Positions 56,198 through 64,000 of a stretch of DNA of 64,000 nt are shown piece by piece; the first letter of the stretch is position 1, and each line of letters begins with the position of its first letter. The position numbers were made by a program, and so were the translations under genes. Source of the stretch: Gnetum montanum (lineage: Eukaryota; Streptophyta; Gnetopsida; Gnetales; Gnetaceae); contig MNCI01030945.1 in NCBI GenBank assembly GCA_015680685.1, positions 351,121 through 415,120 on the forward strand. The letters run 5' to 3'. The notes under the pieces are model-generated. The model was given only the letters and a program-made list of their open reading frames with translations, was not told the origin of the DNA and ran no database searches.

Positions 56198-58200
56198 CAA
56201 AACTATTATAACCAAAACATCATAGCTAAAATTATGCTTTAGCTCAAAACATGCATTATTTTAGAAAAAGCATCAAAACATAGAAAAAGTAGCCATAATA
56301 GAAATAAATGAAAAACTTACTAAAAATAGTAAGAAGCTCTTTTCTTTAAGAAATACACAAAAAACAAAATTTATAACATAATTTATAAAAGAAAATCCCT
56401 AGGAGCATGGAGGTTGACAATTTCAACGATAAAAACCACATCCATGCTCAAAGGGGTAAAGTGTTACAACCAAATTTAGACCGATTAACACAACCTTATT
56501 ATAAAATTCATAAAAAAATCAGTTTAGCCCCAATTTTAGTGATTCCACCATAGAAGGAACCCTGATATCATGAACTTTTTAGTCATGACCATTACAACCA
56601 AAAGCATGTAACCATTCTTACACAAAACATACATAGAAATAGCAAAAATGTAGCCATCACCATCAATCCCCATTCATGCAAGGTTAGGAAAAAATTTACT
56701 AAAAATTCATTTGGGTTCCAAATAGAGTGATTCCACCACCATTTGAGATATTGAATCGAACCCTACTCATCTATACTTAATATCAATTCAAAACCCAAGT
56801 TGTTTTTATAGAAAAAAATTCATTAATGTTGATGAAAATCTAAGAAATGGCACAAACCCTAGTTGCACAACCAAATTGAAATAGCCATAACTTGATCAAT
56901 ACAACTCCAAATTAAATAAGACCATAGCCATTACAAAGGTTAAATACAAAACTAAAAATCCAAAACATCAAATGTTATAAAAATTAGCCATTTTTTATAA
57001 CAAATACACAACATAGCTTGCTTTTTGCACCAGAAAGCATAAAAAAACACAAATTTAACATAATGAAACCATAGATTATGACCAAAATAGCCAAACCAAC
57101 ATCTACCCATCACAAAATGCACCAAAATAATGGGGTAGGATGTCATTAGAATTTGAATTTAATGAGTCTTTGGCCTTAGATCTAAAAAAAGCATCCTCAA
57201 CATGAGATTTTTAGAAAAAGCATCTAAAATAGCAAGCCTATATTCAAAACTCTTATCTGCCAAGGTGAAAACAGTAAGATAACCATAGATCAACATGAAA
57301 AAGGCCAAAACATGATGTGGGATTTTTTTGAAATTTAATTTTATTGACTCCTTTTGACTATATATGAGAAAAATGGCATGTTACTACCTAGAAAAACACA
57401 AAAAAAAAAAACAGCTAGAACAAAGAGGCAAAGAATGGCCTACCTTGGAACTGATGAAGAAGTCCCTTAGATGGAAGCAGCCTTGGGAAAGGTGGGGATC
57501 CTTTTGGTAGCCTCATTTAATGCTTGGATGTGTATATTCTTGTTGCTTTTCTTCATGATGATGCCCAATGTTGAAACAAGGCTTAAGATCTGAAGGGGTT
57601 AGAGCTTTAATGTTGGTTGAAAGAAGGGATGAAGAGCTTCAACACTAAGATTTCAAAATATCAGCAACAACAATGGATGCCAAGGCTCTCCTCCACTATG
57701 TTGGTTAATAGAATGGTGGTTTATGATGGGTTTGAACAAGTTTTGGCATTAAAAATCCTAAAAATCCAATGTTTCCACTCCAAACCCCTACTTGCTAATT
57801 CTGTGTATGGCAACTTCACATACATTAAAGTTTAAGGAAGGGAAAGTATCCTCCACACTAGGAGTGAGGAGGGGAAAATACCAATTATCTTTATTTTTTC
57901 TTAATTTTTATTTTTTTTAAATTTGTAAACCAGGGGTCCCACCTTGCGCCCTCACACATGGGGTTTTGTGGTTACAAATTATGACAATGTTGGGGTTTTG
58001 ACCCCTTCAACACATAGAACCATACCTAAGCCTTAACTCCCATGCATCCAAATTAGGGGTGCCACACTCAACATGGATGCATGTCTTCCACCCCTTAAAA
58101 CCATAAAAAACTAACTTCCTTTCCATTTTTGGCAGTTACAACTTGCATCATTCAATCCCAGGCTTTAAAAGCGGGTTAAACTTTGCTAAAAAATAGTCAC
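56198..58200. other. AT-rich continuation of the element 6 target, possible first exon at 57430-57585
   Basis: No firm gene. On the minus strand 57563 downwards reads MKKSNKNIHIQALNEATKRI with a following donor-like GTAGGCC near 57444. This basic peptide resembles the putative first exon of the element 6 antisense gene (45636-45749). If it is the first exon of the element 5 gene, then element 6 inserted in its first intron. The resemblance is short and could be chance. The rest is low-complexity AT-rich DNA with many ATAGCCA words. Confidence 0.3.
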
Positions 58201-58229
58201 CTTAGGTGTACCCCTTGGCTTAGCCCCCC

Positions 58230-58231
<2 letters not shown>

Positions 58232-58259
<28 letters not shown>
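58232..58259 (+). repeat. 28-base poly-G tract
   Basis: An uninterrupted run of 28 G, followed by CGGGG, at the end of a block resembling the 193-bp repeat downstream (TTACCCCC, GGAGGGGG). It could form a G-quadruplex or be a sequencing artefact. Confidence 0.8.
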
Positions 58260-58260
<1 letters not shown>

Positions 58261-58769
58261 GGGGTAACCCTCCTTCCTACTCCCCCTCCCCCACTGCCCA
58301 TCAAACTTAGATTTGATCCTCGGAAGGGATCCAAAAAACCAAGAATCCATCTAATCACTCACAGCAACCCCTAAACCTTAGAAAACCTAGTCAAAAGTGG
58401 TTAAAACCTTTTTGACTTGGTGGTTTCACACTGAGGGAGGCCTTGTCCATGCTATGCACCTTGGACCTAGCATGGATGGATGGAAGGTGAAAAAAAATTC
58501 CATAAATTGATCACCTAATTACCATGATTGATCTTTATATTCCTATATAGCCTCTAATAGATTACCTTTTTGCATTAGAACAAGCTGATTTACAACCTTG
58601 TGTTACACCTCACATTGGTGAATCCCCCCTCCATGCTCTCTAGTGTGGGGCCAACATGGGGGTTTAGGGGGTATAACATAAAAATCCTCTTCCCAACTTC
58701 TAGTGACCATAGTTCTTACATTGAGAGCCTTGCTACCCCTCCATGACCTCTAGTAGTTGATAACCTTGT
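58260..58769. other. Gap between poly-G tract and tandem repeat
   Basis: No gene seen. C-rich and G-rich words (CATGGGGGTTTAGGGGG, CCCCCCTCCATG) resemble degraded copies of the 193-bp unit on both strands. Confidence 0.4.
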
Positions 58770-59826
58770 TGGTTCTCACCCCCTTAGTTCTTACCCCCTG
58801 GCTTACCCCCCTGGAGGCGCGGGGGGGGGGGGGGGGGGGGGGGGGGGCGGGCGGGTCTTAGTGTGGAAATAAGGGGTTAACCTCAAAAATTAACTTAAAA
58901 AGCTTAAAGTTGATAAGTTTTCACCTTGGGTAATGCCCAACAACTCTAGTAACCTCGAGAATGCACATGCATGCCCAAAACTGATCAAAATTTGTCAAAA
59001 ATCAGCCCCTTAGGATCTTCCACACTGGCTTACCCCCTTGTAGGGGGGCTCAGCATGGAAACAAGGGGGTAACCTTGAAAATGCATTAAATAACCTTAAA
59101 ACTAACAACTTTTGATCTTGGGTGATGTCCACCAACTTCAGTAACCCCAAGAATGCACATGCATGCCCAAAACTAATCAAAATTTGTCAAAAATTAGCTC
59201 CTTGGGATCTTCCATGCTAGCTTACTCCTCTGGAGGGGGGTCTTAGCATGGAAACAAGAGGGTAACATTGAAAACACATTAAAAAAACCTTAAAATTGAC
59301 AATTTTTGACCTTGGGTGATGCCTAGCAACTTTGGTAACCCCAAGAATGCACATGCATGTCCAAAATTGATCAAAATTTGTCAAAAATTAGCCCCTTAGG
59401 ATATTCCATGTTAGGTTGCCCCCTTGGAGGGGGGTCTCATTGTGGAAACAAGGGGGTAATCCTAAAAATGCATTAAATAACCTTAAAACTAACAAGTTTT
59501 GACCTTAGGTGATGCCCAACAACATTGGTAACCCCAACAATGTACATGCATGTCCAAAACTAATTAAAATTTGGTAAAAAGCAACCCCTTGGGATCTTCC
59601 ATGCTGGCATACCACCCTAGAGAGAGAGAGGGCGGGGGGAGGAGGCGTAGGGCTGGGCTTAGCATGGAAACAAGGGGGCAACCCTAAAATACATTAAATA
59701 ACCTTAAAACTGATAACTTTTGATCTTGGTTGATGCCTAGTAGCTTTGGTAATCCCAGGAATGCACATGCATGCCCAAAACTAATCAACATTTATCAAAA
59801 ATTAGCCCCTTGGGATCTTTCACATT
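58770..59826 (+). repeat. 193-bp tandem repeat, about five copies, with a second poly-G tract
   Basis: The landmark ATGCACATGCATG (or close variants) occurs at 58961, 59153, 59347, 59540 and 59761, that is at spacings of 192, 194, 193 and 221. Each unit also holds GGATCTTCCA, a TTACCCCC and GGAGGGGG pair, and AACAAGGGGGTAAC. Poly-G expands to 27 bases at 58821-58847, and a GA/GGC expansion near 59620 accounts for the long spacing. The last copy is cut at 59826 by the LTR of element 7. No coding sense is seen. Confidence 0.85.
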
Positions 59827-60667
59827 TGATGAACTATGATATTGGGGCTGTGATATTACATCCGTGATATCGGGTATGTGATATCAGAGCCTACCATGCG
59901 ATGTCGGATACCGGATATTGGGACCTGCCTCCTTACCTATAAATAAGAGGCAGATGCACTTGGTTTTGAATTAGATAGTTAGTCCCTTAGCCAAACTCTT
60001 GCCTTTTCTCCTCTCCAGAGTTAGAATTATTTCTAGGTGCCTGGAATAGGAGTCATGAAGTGAACGAGTCTTTATTCAAGCATTGTGTACCTGAGCACAC
60101 CTTGTGTACAGCAATAAAGACGAATTTTATGATAAACCTTGCAACATCCAAAATAGATTAATTAGTGTTAATGGATGTTATTAAATGCTTTATTAGTTAA
60201 ATAATGCTCTCTTTCTCATCCTACAACTCTCCTAAGTAAATACACTCAGTACGATCACTTCGAGCATGCATGTAACACTTGGTAACCCAGTAACAATTAG
60301 TGTTTGGTAATCCCAATAGTGTTGCACTGGTTTAGGATGTGTACGGAAAGTGAGAATGGATGCTGGTGTTAGGATTAGTTAAAGCCTAGTTAATCAGTAG
60401 TTAAGTTAAATTAGTCACTTAGTTATCTCTCTCTCCTTCCTTATTAGTAGCAGGACATAAAAACATAAAGGATATAAAAATCATATGCCTTAAGCTTACC
60501 TAATCATACAAATGTGACATACCAGTAAGTTTGGGAAGACAACGATCAACCAACTTGTCCTTGTTCCACAAGGGCACATAAGCACTTAGTCCTTGGAATT
60601 CGGCCGAATCATGCATGAAACGCTCGTATTCATATGGTTGAGCATAGGGGTACCTCGCCGCTCATCA
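59827..60667 (+). repeat. 5' LTR of element 7 (841 bp)
   Basis: Starts TGATGAAC after a truncated tandem repeat and ends CTCATCA. U3 (59835-59925) is a cluster of GATATC-type palindromes (GTGATATCGGGTATGTGATA and variants). TATA box at 59937-59946, AATAAA at 60113-60118. The last 420 bases are close to the element 1 LTR, while its U3 type is that of element 3. Confidence 0.9.
59937..59946 (+). promoter_or_regulatory. LTR TATA box, element 7
   Basis: CTATAAATAA, a few bases after the palindrome cluster. Same relative position as in elements 1 and 3. It would start the genomic RNA. Confidence 0.7.
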
Positions 60668-60668
60668 T

Positions 60669-60686
60669 TGGCACCATTGCCAGGGA
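60669..60686 (+). other. Primer binding site of element 7 (tRNA-Asp type)
   Basis: TGGCACCATTGCCAGGGA, one base after the LTR. Against the Athila-type tRNA-Asp site as I recall it (TGGCGCCGTTGCCGGGGA) there are three differences, all CpG to CpA, the expected trace of methyl-cytosine decay on the other strand. Confidence 0.8.
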
Positions 60687-60869
60687 CTTAGTTGTTTGTG
60701 TGCTAATTAGAACTTAGGAAATCATTCACATCGTTGGAACGAACCCTTAGGGTTGGTTAAGAAAATGAAAATAATACATTGCACATTGAACAGAAAAGTA
60801 TGTCTCCTTCTTTGTACGAAAGCTCCTCACTGCCTAGGTCTGAAACAGGAAACAATTGGCGGTGTAATA

Positions 60870-63380
60870 CACATGACATTGATTCGCCAGTACTTTAACA
60901 AGTTAGAGTGGTATATATTCATTCCGATGAGTATATACCAGACTTCACCTTTATCCTCCATCAAGATGAACAACTGTGTTGGCAAGACTTAGAAGGTAAC
61001 ATAGTGTTACCTCCCGATTGTTCAGTCCCAAGCATGCTTCTTCATGCTCTCACACAAATTGGCATGCCACACTTACATGTAGAATACATTGTGCAAGACC
61101 ATGACTCGAGAGAATATCGTCCTACGGAGGCACAACGTCAAAGGGACTTGTAATAGGAGAGACATCATAAGTCTTTGAAGGGTAAGTGGTCCCAGGATGT
61201 CCCACATGTCTTAAGCAAAAATGAGGGTGGTGAACCTACTTCAGGCAGTTGCCCACACAACGATGTTCCTCCCCTTAATTTTCGCCAAGGGATTGTGTAT
61301 CAGAACCTTCATTCCATTATTCATAACCCAGGTTCTGATACCCATGGGCACAAAGGATCTAAAAAAGGGACACAGACACATGATAAAGGTGGACATTCTG
61401 ATCGCAATCACGATGAAGGTCGTGACCATCGAAGAGAAGGTAGTAGACACAGTCATGGTGATGGTTCTCCTTCTTCTTCACCTTCATCATCTCCTTCACC
61501 CTCTCCTTCAGTATCTAGATGCAGTCATAAAGAAAAAGACCATGGGAATGGAGGTAGGCAAAGTGGAAGTCATAAGCGAAATAGCTAGGAAAGGGAACGA
61601 GGGCACTCCAGAGAATCACAACATAGAAGAAGAAAGAGTAGGGAACAACGTAGGCATCATAAACGCCATGGACGAGATGATCACAATGAACCCCTACTCA
61701 CTACTCAAAGTATGTTAGACATAACTGAGGCTATTAGAATTCCAACAAGGCACTAGAAAGATAGTAGGATCAAGAGATTAGATATGAACAATATCTCATG
61801 ATTTGAAGGGGGATACAACGATGATCCTTAGAATTACTTACAAGCATTTCATGATGTGTGTGCCTTACAAAACATAGAAAAAAAATGGCAAAAACTTAAG
61901 TTGTTCCTGCGGACACTAGTTAAAGAAGTGGAAAGCTGGTATCGGTCCTTAGAACCGAAATTCATTTGTAGGTGGAGTACCATGTTAGAATTATTCAACG
62001 ACAAGTACCAAACATACTCCCGAGTGTCCAACCTGCAAAAGAAAATCCAAGGCTGGAAACAAGGAGGACATGAACCCTTGGATGCTGCCATGGGCTGATA
62101 CTACGCACTGCTACATCATTGTCCTAGCCATGGTTATTTGCAGAGGGATCAACTGCATCATCTCGTAGATGGGCTTAGGCATGAAATGAGAAGAACCCTT
62201 GGGACTTATGCTCAAGGAAGACTATCTGATCTTAGGTCCAATCAAATTCAAAGACTATTGGAGCAAGCTACTAAGGAAGAAGGTGAGCTATGTAAGAGAG
62301 AAAGTGAAAAAGAGTATAATTGAGATCCTTCCCTTCGAAAGAGGGGAGTAAGATTTTGTGAGGATGAAGAAGAGTCATCACTTGAAGAGATGGTGAATAG
62401 AAAAAATTTTCCTATCCAATAGTTGACATCAGAAGTATTGGCAAAGGTAGACCAAATGTGGGATTCCCTAGACAATAGATTTCAATCTGTTCTTAAAATA
62501 GTAGAGGAGTCTAGAGAGCAAGGTAGTGATCACAAAAAAAGAAAAAAGAGAGAAGCTGAACATGCACGTAGCAAGGGTAAGGGCAAAGTTGTCATCATTG
62601 AAGAGGTTGTGGAGTTAGAAATAGACAATGATAGTGGATGCAAGATATGCCAATATGATCATCCTAAGGGATGTTGCCCTATAATCTCACATCTGCAGGA
62701 GTCTAAGGTGTATGCACTCAACCCATAATTGAACAAACGGTAAACACCCCGAAGGTTACCTTACCCCCAAGGTAACCCAAGATAGTTCCACCAACCCTTT
62801 ACATATTATCCCAGTGGAACTCCATCATAACCGATTGAGCAATATCAACAGTGGCAATACCCACAATCATGGGAAATGCCACCACCAAGGCAATAGTATC
62901 ATTATCGGCAACCTAACCTGTATGGATATTACGTGTAGCAACCAGTCTCTCCACGTGACTCTACTAGTCATGATACTCCTCAACCTCACTACCAAGCTCG
63001 TGAGTATTATAGGACTCCTTTTCCTAGGGGTGATGTTTCACAAACATACCATCCTTCTCATCCAGCTGCATCTCTTCCACCAATAGCTCCATTACCACCT
63101 GCTCCAGTTATGTAGGGTGAAATCCCTACCCAGCCGCAACAAAGTAATGCCACAAGGGCTATTAACTCTCAACCTATTTTTGATTCTAACAACCACATGA
63201 AGAAAAGACCTTTCTTTAGAACCAACAGTCTAACTAAGCCCTTGCAATCACAAGTGACTAATTCCTTAGACACGTCATTATCAATCAAAACTTTGGAGCC
63301 TCACTTAACTCAACCACTACACTCAACACATACAGTCATGCTAACACATGCCATCACTGATTGGATCAAAGCTAGCCATC
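60870..63380 (+). pseudogene. Gag relic of element 7
   Basis: N-terminal part at 60908-61153 (YIPDFTFILHQDEQLCWQDL). Then a long His/Arg/Ser-rich stretch at about 61340-61680, with RDHRREGSRHSHGDG and a Ser-Pro run. A capsid-like part follows (about 61735-62330: RIKRLDMNN, SWYRSLEPKF, GWKQGGHEPLDAAMG). A charged helix (62423-62600) leads to the Cys/His box CKICQYDHPKGCCP at about 62640-62680. The tail is rich in Pro, Gln and Tyr. At least five stops and two frame changes. It aligns with gag of elements 3 and 4 in the same order. Confidence 0.8.
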
Positions 63381-63832
63381 TTCCTAGGAAATTCTCTTAT
63401 CCTGGGAGTCCTCTGATATACTTACAAATCTCTAGAAATGAATCATGCAAGGCTCTTTTAGATTCAGGCTCCAGTGTCAACTTGATTTCTCAAGAAATGT
63501 ACAAGGCCTGAAACGTACCTCCACTAAAAACATAGCAACGTTCGTCTAGAGTTAGCAGACCAATCCATCATTGTCCCGTTGGGACTAGTGGAGGACATTG
63601 TTACCACTATTTGTGGATAGTCATACCTAGCTGATTTCCTAGTGATTTAGGTGAACAATAGTAAGGGGGACTTCCCAATCATAATGGGAAGAGCATGGCT
63701 AAGCATAGTTGACGCACGCCTAGGAATCCACAATCTTTCCCTAGAAATATCAAAGGAAAACACATTCGAAAAGATCAAGAAGAAGAAAGTTCCATGCATT
63801 GCATACTGTAACATAGGGTGTAATAGTGTGTA
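63381..63832 (+). pseudogene. Aspartic protease relic of element 7
   Basis: Reads LPRKFSYPGSPLIYLQIS, then CKALLDSGSSVNLISQEMY with the DSG active site intact (about 63448-63505). Further on, in another frame, are NSKGDFPIIMGRAWLS and GIHNLSLEISKEN. A TGA follows the first block and TAG codons lie between. This is the best-kept protease of the Athila-like copies here. Confidence 0.85.
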
Positions 63833-64000
63833 GAGGTCAAGGGTTGTGCAAAGTTTAACATTGCCTCCATGCAATTAGTGTGCACAAGTGATCAACATAC
63901 AAAGATGCTTGTATGCAGTAGCCACACGATAGGAAGGCACCCAATGGCTAATAGCTGATCAAGAAAATAGTTCAATCATATGCATGGAACCAACTGAGGG
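63833..64000 (+). pseudogene. Start of the protease-RT linker of element 7
   Basis: Coding-like sequence with EGTQWLIADQ near 63935-63965, shared with the linker of element 3 (about 14800-14770). It is cut off by the window end; RT should follow outside. Confidence 0.5.

Larger units (their letters stand above)
59827..64000 (+). mobile_element. Element 7: Athila-like retrotransposon, 5' part
   Basis: 5' LTR, tRNA-Asp-type primer site, gag and protease on the plus strand. The element runs past the window end in the protease-RT linker. It inserted in the 193-bp tandem repeat, so it is younger than that array. Gag and protease are homologous to elements 3 and 4 but better preserved: the protease DSG is intact. 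Stops are fewer, mostly TAG and TGA. Confidence 0.88.

Noticed and set aside
58183-58374. Gly-rich open frame
   Set aside because: Translation of the poly-G tract.
1-64000. Host genes, tRNA or rRNA genes
   Set aside because: Apart from the antisense gene, every coding block I could identify belongs to retrotransposon gag or pol. I saw no tRNA cloverleaf or rRNA core sequence by eye.
1-64000. Use of an alternative genetic code with TAG read as Gln or Trp
   Set aside because: TAG stands for two different residues, and TGA and TAA stops also occur. Methylation-driven decay explains all cases.

Overview
The window looks like nuclear DNA of a seed plant with a large, repeat-rich genome. A gymnosperm would fit, but nothing here proves it. 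I see no intact host gene, rRNA, tRNA or CRISPR array. Nearly all of it is nested, decayed Ty3/gypsy LTR retrotransposons of three kinds. Athila-like elements carry a tRNA-Asp-type primer site and LTRs running from TGATGA to TCATCA. One is a chromodomain-bearing chromovirus with an initiator-Met-type primer site. A Tat-like pair includes a copy with a second, archaeal-type RNase H. In-frame stops are mostly TAG or TGA where Gln, Trp or Arg is expected, as old methylated repeats show.

Layout. 1-4012: 3' part of a plus-strand Athila-like element (element 1). About 5442-20131: plus-strand chromovirus (element 2), split inside its integrase by a complete minus-strand Athila-like element (element 3, 8864-18928, 873-bp LTRs, perfect 5-bp target duplication ATGGC). 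About 21000-29450: minus-strand Athila-like relic (element 4), its RT broken by a 1.5-kb insert with two tandem arrays. About 29470-38258, continuing at 56193: Tat-like gag-protease (element 5) followed by an antisense, intron-bearing gene. 38264-56192: complete 17.9-kb minus-strand Tat-like element (element 6, target duplication ATAGC) inserted beside element 5. 56193-59826: AT-rich DNA, G tracts and a 193-bp tandem repeat. 59827-64000: 5' part of a plus-strand Athila-like element (element 7).

Main discovery candidate. Elements 5 and 6 both carry, after the protease and on the strand opposite gag-pol, the same multi-exon gene. Its translated exons align between the copies, and two introns lie at the same codon position and phase. 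Introns inside a retrotransposon survive a replication cycle only if they lie antisense to the genomic RNA, so this looks like a long-term resident accessory gene. In both copies it is followed by an array of about 29-bp repeats, each holding a 4-bp stem and 6-base loop whose stem pairs change together. Element 6 carries two more such arrays, one upstream of the gene and one before the 3' LTR.

How the parts relate. Each element once encoded Gag, protease, RT, RNase H and integrase for its own copying. All are now broken by stops and frameshifts. In element 3 the catalytic Asp codons of protease, RT and integrase have become Asn codons. Identity and function of the antisense gene remain open.
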